From: Theocolax elegans
Lineage: Eukaryota; Arthropoda; Insecta; Hymenoptera; Cerocephalidae
DNA: 64,000 nt
Assembly: GCA_026168455.1 (NCBI GenBank)
Contig: CM047426.1
Location: 47,687,589 to 47,751,588 of the forward strand
Direction of reading: 5' to 3'
In this document: positions 21,990 through 34,600 of the stretch, in pieces
Layout: each line of letters opens with the position of its first letter
How positions within the stretch are numbered: the first letter of the stretch is position 1
Made by a program: the position numbers and the translations under genes
Notes under the pieces: generated by a model
Database searches by the model: none
What the model was told of the DNA's origin: nothing
What the model saw: the letters and a program-made list of their open reading frames with translations, nothing else

Positions 21990-24388
21990 CAAGGTGTGTC
22001 AAAAGTTCCGGGACGACATAGTAACTCGGCAAATTTGCATTTTTAAAGAAAATGTTTCAGACAAAAAGTTGTATGATTTTTCTTTGGCTATCTGATAGTG
22101 ACCTTGAATTTGACCTTGAACTTGACCTTCAATGTCATTTAAAGGTCGAGTCGAGTTTTTAAAATTGAAATCCTCATTTTTATGGCAGAAATGGATAGCT
22201 GGTGAAATTCCTTATCCAACGAGATGCATAACATAGGGAATTAAACGTGATCCAAAGATCATTTGAAGGTCATATGCTTGGTCTCAGGATGCAGGACGGA
22301 ACAAACTGACCCCAGATTCTGGTTTAGCGACACCAAAAACCCATGGGGTCATGTCCCCAATCAGCTTCCGCTAGTTCTTCTAGTTTAACCTTGAAATGAC
22401 CTTCGGTCAGTTATCCCGGAAACATTAATCATGGACAAGTCGTTCGGGCTTTCATATTCATGTGAATTCAAATATGCATACTTATCCGGTCATTTCAACC
22501 GGTCACATGCTAGTAGCTATTAGTATTGTTCAATGATTGTTTCATTAATCCTTTTCAATTTGAATGCATTGCTTTAATATTAAGTAAACTGTTCAAACAA
22601 ATTTTTTGGAAAATATTCACTTTTGTTTTATGGTTCGGGACTTATTACTTACTATCAAGTAGTTAATTGCAACTAATTGTTAATTGCAATTTATCGATAT
22701 CGTATCCTAGCAGTTATAATGCTGCGACTCTCTGAAAGAGAAAGAATATAACTCTTTATGATACGAGGTTGGGGAGATGTAAAATGTTTTTTCACATAGG
22801 TAAAAAATCTTTTTAATGAAACTTTCAGACAAGGGTCACCTTCGATATCAAAATCAACAGTTGAACGTACTGTGAAACGTTTTAAAGATTTTGGCAGTGT
22901 GAAAGATCGTCCGCGAACTGGAAGGCCAAAAACAGCTACTACAGAAGAGTCATCATTGAATATTTTACGCTTCGCTGTAGAAGATCCTCATTGCAGTCTT
23001 CGTATAAATGATCAACGCATGAGACGAGTAGGAAATTTGTTCATAGAGTATTACATGCAAATAAATTCCATCGCTGCAAGGTTACACTCGTCCATGAGTT
23101 AAACAAAGACGATTTTGATTGTCGAGTTAAGTTTTGCGAAAATATGATGGAACGGATTAATGAGGATCACAACTTTCATCAGAAGATAGTTTTTTTTGAT
23201 GAAGCAACACTTCAACTCAATAGTACTTTGAATAGGCATAACTACAGATTTTGGGCTGCTGAAAATCCCCATTGGATACGTGAAGATAAGACCCAATATC
23301 CTCAAAAATTGACTGTTTGGGCCGGAATTTTGATCAACCAAATAATTGGTCTCTTTTTCTACAAAGGGAATATGAATGCTGAAATATATGAAAATATGCT
23401 TCGTAATCAGATAGTGCCGAGAATAATAGAGGCAAATGGTCAAAACTTCGAGAAAACTTTCTTTCAACAAGATAGAGCTTCCTCTAATTTTGGTAGAAAT
23501 GTTTACAGGTATTTAGACATCGTTTTTCATGACAGGTTGATAGGACGAAGAAGCTACAATGAATGGCCAGCAAGATCCCCCGATTTGACGCCGTTGGATT
23601 ATTTTTTATGGGGTTATCTCAAAGTTACAGTTTACAAAACTAAGCCGCGAAGCTTAGAAGAATTACGACTACGTATTCAAGATGAATGTGATAATATACC
23701 TGCAGAGTATCTCGCGAATGCCATTGAAAGTTTTTACAATAGATTGGGTTACTGTCAAGAGATCGATGGAAAACAATTTAAAACTTATTAAAATCATTTA
23801 AAGAACTCTAAAAATATTAAAACCTCTGAAGTCTTGCCTTTACTGGCTGAGCAGTGAGGGGTCTCGCCCTGAGTGGCTGGACAGTCAGGGGTCCTTGCTC
23901 AGACAAATCTTTGTCTGCATCAAATCACCTATAGGTAATTTTCTGCTAAGGCTACTCTTCACCTTGGAATGTCCTTCATGGGTTATATTCATGGTCAGCA
24001 GTGATCAGCCAGGTACAAATCTACTAACTACTGCACGACAAGTTTTCAAGCGCCCTTACATCTGCAATTTTCATGAGTATCCATATTATTGGAGTGTAAG
24101 GACATTTGATCTTCAAATGACCTTTGTATGACATTTAATCCCCTATGTTATGCATATCGTTGGATAGGGAATTTCATCAGCTTTTTATTTCTGCCATAAA
24201 AAATGGGGAATTCAATTTTAAAAACTCGATTCGATCTTCCAATGACCTTGAAGGTCAAGTTCAAGGTCAAATTCAAGGTGACCATCAGATAGCCAAGGAA
24301 AAATCATACAGACTTGCCTGAAACATTTTCTTCGAAAATGCATATTTGCCGAGTTATTATGCCGTCCCGGAACTTTTTACACGCCCTG
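21990..24388 (+). mobile_element. Mariner-like element with long terminal inverted repeats
   Basis: The left end CAAGGTGTGTCAAAAGTTCC and right end GGAACTTTTTACACGCCCTG are inverted repeats flanked by TA (21988-21989 and 24389-24390), as expected for Tc1/mariner. The pairing continues inward for roughly 300 bp per side, through the segments containing CTTGAACTTGACCTT and ATGCATAACATAGGG. It encodes the broken transposase at 22719-23791. Length is about 2.4 kb. Confidence 0.9.
22719..23791 (+). pseudogene. Mariner transposase, rosa-like DD41D, broken
   Basis: The start is MLRLSERERI at 22719, followed by stops at 22749 and about 22797. The helix-turn-helix region shows SISKSTVERTVKRFKDFG and the hinge RPRTGRPKTAT. 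After a deletion or frameshift near 22990-23060 the frame returns with KFHRCKVTLVHELNKDDF and stays open to 23791. The catalytic acids are D in VFFDEATLQL (23189-), D in FFQQDRASSN (about 23461-) and D in SPDLTPLDYFLWG (about 23577-). The last two are separated by 41 residues, the spacing of the rosa (DD41D) group. The C-terminal catalytic half looks intact, but the DNA-binding half is not. Confidence 0.85.
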
Positions 24389-24883
24389 TATATTTGATTT
24401 CATTGCTTTAAGGTGAAGGTTTTTGGGGCTTGTTTTCCAGAATATGTTCTAATTTCTTTCTATGATGTAGATTGATGAGAATTGCAAATGCTTCTATATA
24501 GATCATGATAAGGGGGCAGTATTATATTTGTACGGCAAGTTTTATATATTCTTCGGTTATATTTGTTATATTTATTGGCAATGTAGATTGACATAGAATG
24601 ATTCTACTTCTTGTTTGGTGCAGTTTACTTGTAATTAGCTTATTAACAGTAACTTTAGTATTATAAACATTTTGTACAGACTTGATTAAAAGAAGAGAGT
24701 AAAAGTGTTATATGAAATTGTTTGGTATGTAGTATAGACTGTTTATTGTTTCTAATGTTAATCGCCATGACTCCTTGATGGTTTAGTCAGTATGGAAAAT
24801 TTAATGAGATTACCTCTTCGTTTGGCAATAGTGTCACTCCTATAATCATATTTTGTTTTTGTCTTACATTTAGATATATAGGT

Positions 24884-25985
24884 TGTAACGGTCAGGCTCG
24901 GGATTAGGGCGTGGCGTCAAAGGCGAAATAAATCATAAATTAACAAGAATAAATCTATTAATTTATTACAATATTAAAAAGGGTGTGGGCGCAAGCCGCG
25001 TACGATCGCGGCGAATCTATTAAAGATTGCACTGCTGCATGCGAGCTGAGACGACTTGCTGCGCGAGGGGAGGGGAGAGAAGGAAAAGCACACTTACGAA
25101 AAGGGCGAAGATCGCGGAATATCCGGTGCAAGGCGTGCACCCACCTTTGCTCTGCGGAGATCGTCTCCTGGAGTGCTGCTCTGCGGTTCGCTTACACACG
25201 CACACACACACAAATGTGCGCGCGCAACTTCTTGCATCGAGACGTCCGTCGGACGTCGCCGTCTCGCGCGCCCCGTATAGTGAGTGCTCGCGGCCGTATT
25301 GACACGAAGCGGACGACTTGCGTGGGCTGCTGCTTCCCACGGAGAGAGACATATTCATGGTGGTGTCCACGAGGTAATATGTAACGTCGTTCCATCTCTT
25401 TTAAATTCGGCTAGTTAGTTATCTCCTTTCCAGGTGTAGACGGAACTGCCGACTCGGACCTTCGCGCTCACTCACTCTCACGGCGCCCGATCAGATGGTG
25501 CGCGTCGAGTTACTTGCTACTGGTTTCCCTAGGCGTTATGTTGCTGCGAGGGTTTCTGGCCGCTTACTATTAGTTAATACTTGAGAATTATGGTAATGTT
25601 ATGGTTACCATAACCTCACTTCTAATCTTCTCCTTGCATATAGCTGTCAGTCTCTGTGTGCAACTACATGCTTCCTTGTCTCCTCCTAATTGGGATCATC
25701 TCTAATTATTTATTATTTTACAGCTTTCTGGAGTCCCTTACTGCTCGTGCTGCTCAGCATGACACCCTGGGCTATCGTATGCTGCTTGTTTGGCCCTGGT
25801 GCGATGCCTCCTAGAGCAATATCAGCTCTCTTGCGATGTTGCTGGGTTGTGGTACGTGGGGAAGTATTGGGAATCTGGGGTGGCTTGGGATACGTTAGGC
25901 AAGTTTAGTGATGTGACGGTAGATAGGGCAGCTTAGGTTGTAACTCGCTCGCTTCTTATTGACAGGTATGAAATACCTTGTCACA
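24884..25985 (-). mobile_element. LTR of a minus-strand LTR retrotransposon
   Basis: On the minus strand it starts TGTGACAAGG (25985) and ends GACCGTTACA (24884), giving TG...CA ends and 1102 bp. Directly upstream on the minus strand (25986-26000) is a purine run, TGGGGTGGGGGTAGA, typical of a polypurine tract, so this is the 3' LTR. The start forms a hairpin (GACA.GGTAT / ATACC.TGTC). The GC-rich part at 25000-25340 gives long open frames on both strands; these I take as chance. Few traces of the internal region remain to the right. Confidence 0.6.
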
Positions 25986-27117
25986 TCTACCCCCACCCCA
26001 CCAAACTGAAGTTACACGGAAGTCATAACTGAATTTCAAACTAACTAAATTAAAAAACAATAAATTAAATAAATACTTATTTTACTAAAATAAAAAAATG
26101 ATTTGCTATTATCGCCGCTAGTAATGGTGGGGAGAGTATAGCTGCTTCTTAATTATCTTATTTGTAACAGGTAGCCGGTGCTACTGATGCGGTGTGCTCT
26201 TGTTTAGTCTCCATGACTATACTGCTTGGCAGCTATCTGTTTTAATGTACACAGTGTATGTGATTACGGTTTTACTTTTATATAGATTAAGTATGATTGG
26301 CTTGGTCCTTACATTATATATATTATATCTTACCGCTTTGAGAGCTCATTTTGCGTTCTATCTAACTCGTAATTGTATAATTGTTATTCATAATCTAACT
26401 CGTACACGAGTATTAATTATGAATAACAATTATTTATTACTAAAAAAGAGAAAACAGATTTACCAAAGAAAATTATAAACAAAGAATATAAGAAGGAAAG
26501 GTCACGTGAGGTATCGCGATGAAATATAACTACGGGGGTTACTCGCGCTTTCTCTTTCGCACGCGTACGCGATCGTGATCGCGCGATGATCTCCTCGCGG
26601 TCGCTCGCGGGGGAGATGCGCCGATGCTCAATTTTAATATAGCCGAAAAAAAGTGTCTTTACGGCTTCGACGACCGCAACTAGTGCACGGCTTATCTGTC
26701 AATACCATCCCACGGTGTGCTTGATTTCGCTGGATCCCCCCCACCCCCACTCCGTCACGCTCTCTCGCGCGCTTCGCCGTCTACGCAGGGATTCTGGGAA
26801 GTCGCTGCAGCTGTGCACTAGACACTAGCACGCTCACTTACATCGCACAATACTCTTCGTGGAGCAAACTTTAGAACCCGGGCGTGAATCCGTGTCGAGG
26901 ATTTTCTGTCTTGTCACGTATCAGCAAAGAAGGCGTTACCAGCGATGCGCGTGTTTACGATGACTCGCGCAAACTTTTCTGTCTCTGCTCAACAAGCTTG
27001 CGTGTCGAGCCATTATAGGTCCTTACGCGGCTTGCTCGTGGGCTTTTCGATCGTATACGAGCTTTTCCGATCAGCACTCGTGCTGATAATAAGCTATAGC
27101 TTTATACGTTTAAGAGT
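25986..27117. other. Unassigned, possible decayed LTR element interior
   Basis: From 25986 to 26480 the sequence is AT-rich with no recognisable protein. 26500-27110 is much richer in GC, with CGCG-rich segments and a second C-rich run (26735-26752, GATCCCCCCCACCCCCAC). This could be another promoter or LTR-like piece. An inverted repeat with perfect 18-bp arms lies at 26377-26433. Confidence 0.35.
26377..26433. repeat. Short perfect inverted repeat
   Basis: ATAATTGTTATTCATAAT at 26377-26394 is the exact reverse complement of 26416-26433, and CTCGT/ACGAG pair in the centre. The 57-nt palindrome has no coding meaning. It may be a relic of a tiny inverted-repeat transposon. Confidence 0.7.
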
Positions 27118-28272
27118 ATGTAGCTTACCTTTACAGAATATAAAAATGATTGTGGCTGATAACAGTTATGTAGTTCTTTATAATCCTTATTTATTATTGA
27201 AATTCAAATATCATATGAATGTCGAAGTATGTTCATCTGCTCAATATATTAAATATTTATTTAAATAATGTTATAAAGGTCATGACAATGCTTTTATTAA
27301 ACTAACCAATAATAATAATAATAATGAATCTAAAGTAAATGAAAATATAATTATAATTGAAAATGAATATAATTATAATGAAATAAAGCAATATGTAAAT
27401 ACAAGCTACACTAGTCTACATAGAGCTATGTACAAATTATTAGAATATCGGCTTCACGAACAATCTCTTTTGATATATAGTTTAGCTGTTCACAATGAGA
27501 AGTTTCAGTCACTTTCCCAAAAATTGACAACTGTTTCATTGGCCGTACAACAAATAAATTATTCCAAATACAATGATATATCTCTTCAGGAAACCAAGTT
27601 ACAGACTTTAAAAAATAACCTGTTTCACTTATATAACATATTAAAATTATTGTGGATTTGCCCCATATATATTTTAAAGAATGTTGTGGTTGTGGCAGAA
27701 GCGATTAGTAAAAATATGTAAACAACGCTATCCGCTCGGTTTGGGTTAAATAAAAAAGCAGGTTCATCATTTAGGGTTTTTCTGTCCTCTACCATCTTAT
27801 TTGAAGTCATAGCGTGCAACTGTAACAAGGAAAAAAATCCTCTATCTGGCAACACTGTAAAGAAGACACTAAAGTAAGAAATTATTTGCACTCCGAAATA
27901 CGACTTTATTGTGTATTTAATGAAAAAAATAAAAAATGAAATAATAGATAAAAATTTAATAAACCAATATTAAGCATGATGTATTAAGTAAATCCAAAAG
28001 AACAAGAACGCTACTTTGAAGAGCAATAAATTTTGCTGATGTATGAACTATTGACAATGTCGCAGATGTGACTATTTTGAAGGAGCTAAGGTAAAACAAC
28101 TTATTAACGAAGATGAGGATAGAGATAGATGTTTAGAAGAAGCGTCACAAATTAATTTTCTAATAACTTTATGTGAATTATTTTCCTACATTTGTATATT
28201 TCATAATTCTATAAATACGAAAACTTTATATGAAAAATATAAAAACAGTTTTTATTATCCTAATAATGAATA
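27118..28272 (+). pseudogene. Helitron Rep/helicase remnant, first part
   Basis: A rolling-circle transposon protein fragment. Readable pieces: VVLYNPYLLLKFKYHMNVEV (27160), IKYLFK followed by an in-frame TAA (27266) and CYKGHDNAFIKL, then LHRAMYKLLEYRLHEQSL (27418) and LIYSLAVHNEKF. These are the order and spacing seen after the Rep core of animal Helitrons. Further on, in other frames, VNPKEQERYFEEQ (about 27990) and DEDRDRCLEEASQINFLI (about 28110) match the region before the helicase. Stops and frameshifts are frequent. It is cut at 28273 by the inverted-repeat element and continues at 29870. Confidence 0.75.
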
Positions 28273-28273
28273 T

Positions 28274-29865
28274 ACTCTCTAAAAATGAATTAGTGAATAT
28301 TCACTAACTAATTAGTGAATAATTACTAATTCAAATAGTTATAACTAGGTCACTAATGTTTAGTGAATAGCCACTAATTCAAATAGTGGAATATGCACTA
28401 ATTCAATTAGTAGAAAATACACTACAGCAATTAGTTAATAATCACTAATTCAAATAGCGGATTCTAATGGATGTATACACTGCATAAATCCACTAAACCA
28501 ATTAGTGAAAAATAACTAATTCAAATAGTAAATCCTAATGCCTTATTCCCTGTATTAATCCACTAATCCAATTAGTGAAAAATCACTAATTTAAATATTG
28601 GTTTACAATAGACGTATTCAGTGCATTCATTCACTAAAGTAATTAGTTTAAAAAAAGTTTAAAAACTTTAAAAATCTCAAAAATATGGATATATTTTTTA
28701 TTTATTATTTGTTTTAGTATTTATACATATATAATGTTATACACATATCTATAAATATGTAATTTCGAATTATCTAGTAAACGATTTTGCAAAAACTAAA
28801 ATTATTTTTTTCACCTAAATAATATTCTGTTCTGAAGTCTCTAATACAATTTAGCATACATGACTACTCACATTTTATTAATTAATTATTGATTCCAAAT
28901 AATTATTAAATTTGCAATTATTACTAATAATCTAATGTGGAATCTATTATCTAATAGTTCGATAGCGCAAAAACGAAAATTATTTTTTTGTTCATCCAAT
29001 TATATATTGAAATTTCTAAAAGAGTTTATCACACTTGACTATTTGCCTGTTAATAATAACAATTAGGCAAAATATTTATTAACTTTACAACTCTAAGTAA
29101 GAAATTATTATGCCAATTATTAATGCGCTCACTATGTCGAAATGAAAAAAGCAATTTTACAATAGATACAATAGGTACTGCGCAGTTACAAATGTAAATA
29201 TACATCATATTGCACATAACTGATTTAAAAAATATATAATTTAAATTTAAAATCTATATTTTCTAATAGTAAACTTTAAACAAAAAAAAGTAATGGCAGA
29301 TTCCTTTTTCATTTAAATAATACTGATATTTACAATTTACATCATACGATCAGCTTGGTAATTAGACTGAAACTATAGTTGGATTTAAGATCATCCTACC
29401 ACGCGCGCGGTAGATACAAAACGCGGATACGTCGATATTACAAGTTTTACAACTTGTTTTATGACTACATCGATTAATTTATAAACTTAAATGAACATAC
29501 CTTTATTTTTGTTTAATTAAATATAGTCAAACTGTTGTAATGCGATGAGAAGCACGAAGTTATTAGGAGACGTCTGCACAGCAAGGAAAGCAAGCGAGTA
29601 CTGACCCGCATCGCGCAATCTACTAAATCATTTAGTACACTATAACTAATGAATTAGTGAATATTCACTAATTCATTAGTGAAAAATTGACTTATTATTT
29701 TGTAAAAAATTTAATCGATAATTTTCACTAATTAATTAGTGATTTCTCACTAATTCATTAGTGACAATAAACAGTTCACTAATTAATTAGTGAAAAAACT
29801 ACCAATTATTTAGTGAAATATTTTTCACAAGTAAATTAGTGAAATTTACTTTATTTTTAGAGAGT
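28274..29865. mobile_element. Inverted-repeat element rich in CACTAATT/AATTAGTG sites
   Basis: The termini are ACTCTCTAAAAAT (28274) and its complement ATTTTTAGAGAGT (to 29865). The outer 370 bp on the left and 230 bp on the right are packed with the palindromic motif TTCACTAATT.AATTAGTGAA and half sites CACTAATTC and AATTAGTGA, about two dozen in all. The middle 1 kb is plain AT-rich sequence with no transposase. It interrupts the Helitron coding region, which marks it as an insertion. The target duplication is unclear: TAC on the left and GTAC on the right overlap the repeat end. Confidence 0.75.
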
Positions 29866-29869
29866 ACAA

Positions 29870-30898
29870 AAGGATAAAATACATCATTAAAAACTATAAC
29901 ATTTTAATTCACCAATGATTAATGAATAAGAAAATAGAAAATTTAACGTTCGCTAAAGATTATTTCGATAATTTCCCGCGCTTTGCGAACCGATATGTTT
30001 TATTAAGCAAGGCTGATAATACTCTTCTTCCACTATGGTTGGTGGAAATCCCAGAGCTAATGGTCGAAACGCCAATTTAATTTTTTTAATTTTTGGGAAA
30101 CCTTACTCTGGGGCTTCCACCAACCATAGTGAACGAAGAGTATTAGAAGCCTTGCTTAATAAAGCATATTGGTTTGTAAAGCATGATAGATTGTATATAT
30201 CGAGATTAATATATAATAATAATTAAAGTATAAAAATTGTTGGTAATAATACAAATAATTAAGAAGATATAAACGAAGTATTAATTATGCAAGATAGTAC
30301 ACTTGATTCGACTCAACTTAAACTTTTTGATATTGTGCTTAATTATTTAAATAACTTAACAAATCAAAATATTACTTTTATAGATGGACCAGGAGAATAC
30401 GGTAATTTTTTTATTAAATTCTATAATAGAATATTTAAATTATAACAGAATATTTTGCTTAGCCGTAGCATTGTTTAGCAAGCATTGCTGTCAATTGGCT
30501 AATTAATGGGAAAACAGTATATATTACTTTTTAACCACCTTTGAATATTACTGAATGTACTTCAAGTAACAAGAAAATTAATACACATACAGGAAATAAA
30601 CTTAAAGCATTAAAAGTACTTATTTGGGATGAAACTTCTATGGCTTTAAAATTCGTATTCAAAGCAGTTTACTGTTTAAGAACGTTTACTAAGATATGTT
30701 GATCAAAAACATATATATTTGGTGGAAAATTAATTATAATTTCGAGAGATTTTCGTCAAAACTTACCAATTATTCAACATGATAGTTGAACAGAAATATT
30801 AGAAAATTCTTTTAAATGCAGTAAATTATGGTTTTCAATTGAATGTACTTTACGACATAATTTTTCTGAGAACCTATTAGCTTTATTGGACAAATAAT
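29870..30898 (+). pseudogene. Helitron helicase remnant, second part
   Basis: Helicase motifs in order: ITFIDGPGEYGNFFIKF (30370-), a mutated Walker A with the GK(T/S) lost; SGIAA/LINGKTVYITF-like segments (30490-30530); LIWDETSMA (30625-), the Walker B; and GGKLIIISRDFRQNLPII (about 30720-30775). Several stops and frameshifts separate them. The inverted-repeat element at 29988-30181 sits inside. It ends abruptly at about 30895, where the minus-strand gypsy element begins. Confidence 0.75.
29988..30181. mobile_element. Palindromic MITE with CCACCAACCATAGTG arms
   Basis: The left arm (29988-30060) and right arm (30100-30181) are reverse complements over about 70 bp, containing TTATTAAGCAAGG, AATACTCTTC and CACTATGGTTGGTGGAA. 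The roughly 40-bp loop is T/A rich. A single-arm relative occurs at 63658-63704, which shows that this is a repeated family and not a chance fold. Confidence 0.8.
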
Positions 30899-31671
30899 GA
30901 GTCCTGTACAATACCTGATCTCCTTTGAAAAATCTGATATCCCTTCTACCTTTATTAAAAACCTTAGCTTGTTTCTCCTTAGACTGTTCAATATGTTTAG
31001 TAACTATATCCCGTAAAATATCTAACCTCTGTACTCTATCGGCTCAAGCTTTTTTATCGCCCTTATAAATTAATTCCCTTGGTTCTATCGCCCAACGTAA
31101 ATTTTTAACAGGTCTGCTTGTCTCCCATAATTTAAGAATGCGGGTGATACCTGCATTGACGACTAAATCGCGGTATTTATCACTATTAAACTCATAAAGG
31201 TGTTGATCCCAGGTCCTGTAATCGTTCTTGACAAACGCTGGAATCATGGTTTTCAACATACGATTGCTTCTTTCCACGGCGTTTGCCTGAGAGTGGTAGG
31301 GTGGAGTGGTGACATGTTTAATCCCATATTCCGCTAAACATTCAAAAACTTATTTTCAAATTTTTTACCGTTATCAGTAAGCAAATAGTTAGGAGTCCAC
31401 CAACTAAATAAGATTAATTCCTCAAACGCTTTTGCTACTGAATTAGCATCCGCGGTTCTCAACGGTTTTAATTCTATCCACCGAGTAAATAAATCTTGAA
31501 AAACTAGTAAATATTTATATTGACTCATACTAGGCGGAAACTCCATCATATCCGTTGTCACCATTACCCAGGATCTTTCAATCACCCTACTACTAAGCAG
31601 TCCTTGTAGACCTAACAGGGATACTGTATATATCTGACAAACGTCACACCCTACTACGAATCCGTTCACAA
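30895..31671 (-). pseudogene. Ty3/gypsy integrase remnant
   Basis: Minus strand. From 31671: VGCDVCQIYTVSLLG (the CxxC end of the HHCC finger), VMVTTDMMEFPPSMSQY with the first catalytic D, YKYLLVFQDLFTRWIELK, LLTDNGKKFEN with the second D, a frameshift near 31330-31350, then YHSQANAVERSNRMLKTMI with the E (about 31260-31300). The C-terminal domain reads DLVVNAGITRIL, then after a stop GDQVLYRTHYLSNKA at 30895. Integrase joins the element's DNA to the host chromosome. The amino end is missing at the piggyBac boundary, and no RT or RNase H is found on the other side. Confidence 0.85.
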
Positions 31672-34600
31672 GCAAAAAAATCGTGAAATTTTTCCGATTT
31701 TTTGTTAAAAATTCAAAATTTTCACATAAAATCCGATGAACTAGAGATCTAGAACATCTAGATATCGTGTACAAACTATTTTTCCTTCAAAACTGTACCT
31801 ATATGAATGTCGCGATTCAACTTGGGAAATCCAAAATGGTGTCCGAACGTCAGAAAAAATAATTAATTAATGATGAATTTTTTACTCAAAAAGGAATCGC
31901 TTTATGAAAAAGTTTCATTCAACGAAAAGTGCTTAGAATTATTCAAAGAATACGTGTCAATTTTTCTGAGACATTTTAAAAATTTTATAATTTTTCATTT
32001 AGCGATTCCTTTTTGAAAAAAAAAATATCGAATATATACCGTGTCCTATTACGCATTGACAAACGTTTGCATAACTGGCAGAAATTTATAGTATCTTTCA
32101 TTTTAGAATTTTATATTTCTTATTGCACTACACTTTCATACTTGATAAATCCATAGTTAACATTTCTCACCTTCCATTTTTATTGTCTTAACTTGTCAAT
32201 TTTTTCCTTTCGAATTACAAATTCAAAGTGGTAATTTCGCTTTGTTTTTTCAATATTTTCATTCTAGTCTTTATAATTTTTGAGATGCTATAAAAATGCC
32301 TAGAATAAATAGTCGTCCTAAAAAGTCGAAGGAAAGTTACGGTGGACTCGTTGAAACTATTGAAGATAATGAGTACAATGAAGCTATTTATCCTTCCAAT
32401 TCCGGAGATTCGGGTGAGTCGGATACCCAAGATGATGAAGATGATAGTGGTGATTGTGATGTATGATCATCGGATGATGAGAGTTCTGACGATGGCATCA
32501 TCGATAGTAATTTTGCGTCTCGCAAAATATCATATGCATCAATTTTTGATCAATACCATTTATCTAAAAAAAATTGGAAGAACATTATCATTACAATTGG
32601 GTTGATGGAGAAAAGTGCTATCCAAACGATGTAATTAATAAAAACTTATCTGAAAAGGATAAAAAAATTATTTTATCTAGCAAGCCAAAAGAACTATTTG
32701 AGTATTTTTTTTCTGATGATTTGAAGAAAGTCATCATAGAATGTACCAAATCTAGTGGTTATCAACTTACTCGCGATCGATTTGATGTCTTGTTAGATAT
32801 TTTGTCATTTTCTTCTTATAATACGAGGCATTCTCGAAGAGACTATTGGTCTACTAATCCTCTCTTATACGCTGATCCGGTTGTATCTGCAATGGGAAGA
32901 ACTAAGTCTGAGGAAATAAAATTTAACTTGAAATATTCTAAGCCAGAAGAAGAAAACAAGGAGGATAGGATCTGGAAAGTTCGGAGAATAGTTGATATTT
33001 TCAATAAAAACATCAAGAGATTCAATTGCTTCTCGACTAAACTGTCCATAGATGAGATGATGGCTAAATACTATGGTAGATTTGGTATCAAATTATGGGC
33101 TTTATGTTCCTACAGTGGTTATTAATTCCACTTCGAGGTTTATTGTGGAAAGAATGCAAAAGATGATCTACTACCAAATATTACACTTGGTTCACGTGTT
33201 GTTTTACAAATGCTGCAGCACCTATTACATCACTGCACTCCAAGAATTCTAAATGAATATCATTGTTATTTTGATAATTTATTTTGCTGTCCAGATTTAT
33301 TACTTCATTAAAAAAAATTTGGTGTTCAAACCACTGGTACAGTGAGAAGTAATAGAATAAATGCGACAAATGATATTAATAACAAAGCAAAACGGGGCAC
33401 CTGGTTAGCAAAGCACGATAACTTGAGTGGGATAAATTTCATAACTGTATCTAAGCCTGTATCTATCCTTTCGACAGTTTCAGGAGTCACTCCAATGTCT
33501 GATATGAGCCGTTATGATAAAGAGTCGAAAAGTAAAATAAGAATACCATTTCCTAAAGCTTTTTATATTTATAACAAGTTCATGGGAAGTGTTGATTTGC
33601 ATGATCAACATGATAAGATTGGTGCTAGCTGCGATTACAAATGCCACTGTCTTATATAACGAAGCACTTCCAAATACAAAAAAGAAAAAAGGAACGAAAG
33701 AATTTGTTTTAAGCATCAATGAAAATTGTTTGAGTAAATGTTATTACACAGTTCTGGAAAAACATGAAATTCAATCCGCAAATATTCAACATTCTTGTCA
33801 AATCGAAAATTGTGCAACGAGAACACGACGATTATGTAAACAATGCAATTTACACGTGAGCAAAAACTGTTCGGAAATCCCGTGTAAAAGAAAGAAAAAG
33901 TGAGAAAATTCAGAATACTCGTAATATGAATTGGTGCAACAGTAAGAACACACTACGGAAAGGTTTGGAGTCAAACAACGAGAGAAGTGACGAGCTCTTG
34001 GGTCCGCACCCGTCAGTTTCAGGTAGAAGCAGAGTAAATTTCACCATTTTAGGCAGCTTATGTCACCTAGTACCTGGCCTTCGAAAATATGCAAAATTAT
34101 ATTTATGTAAAAAGAATGATAAGATATGGTTCTTGATTATATACCACATTTTTAATTGTTTGAACAAAAGTAAAACTTTGTTATTTTTTTTATTAAAAAT
34201 GAATCATTTTATGAATAAGTTTTATGCTATAAAAAATGCTTAGAATCATCCGAAGAATACGTGTGAATCATTTTGAAATTTTTCGGACCATTATTAATTT
34301 TTTGATTCAGGCTACTTTCCGGAAAAATCGGAAAATTTTCAAGAACGTCTCAGAAAAATTCACACATATTCTTTCAATAATTCTAAGCACTTTTTATTGA
34401 ATGGAACTTTTTCATAAAGTGATTCCTTTTTGAGTAAAAAATCCATCATTGATTAATTATTTTTTCTGACTTTTGGACGCCATTTTGGATTTCCCAAGTT
34501 GAATCGCGACACTCATATAGGTACGGTTTTGAAGGATAAATAGTTTGTGCACGATTTCTAGACGCTCTAGAGCTCTAACTAATTGGATTCCATATGAATA

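Larger units (their letters stand above)
21480..24860 (-). pseudogene. Minus-strand non-LTR C-terminal fragment split by mariner
   Basis: Reading the minus strand from 24860, RNase-H-like pieces and a KEIRTYSGKQAP segment appear (24400-24480). After the mariner the reading resumes with DYNPATDNTFNI, IILTRLRIGHTKLIHEHLLK (near 21900-21955) and a Cys/His end, QNIEHLLLHCPSYENV (near 21800-21850). This is the usual C-terminal end of non-LTR polyproteins that carry an RNase H domain. Several stops are present. The two halves join across the mariner when its TA duplication is taken out. Confidence 0.7.

Noticed and set aside
24983..25395. Host gene exon with long open frames on both strands
   Set aside because: The frames are Arg/Cys/Ser-rich on both strands, as expected in GC-rich non-coding DNA, and lie inside a segment bounded by LTR ends.
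26945..27120. N-terminal extension of the Helitron protein
   Set aside because: The frame is open, but its residues show no similarity to Rep upstream of 27120, and the base composition changes sharply there. Probably a chance join.
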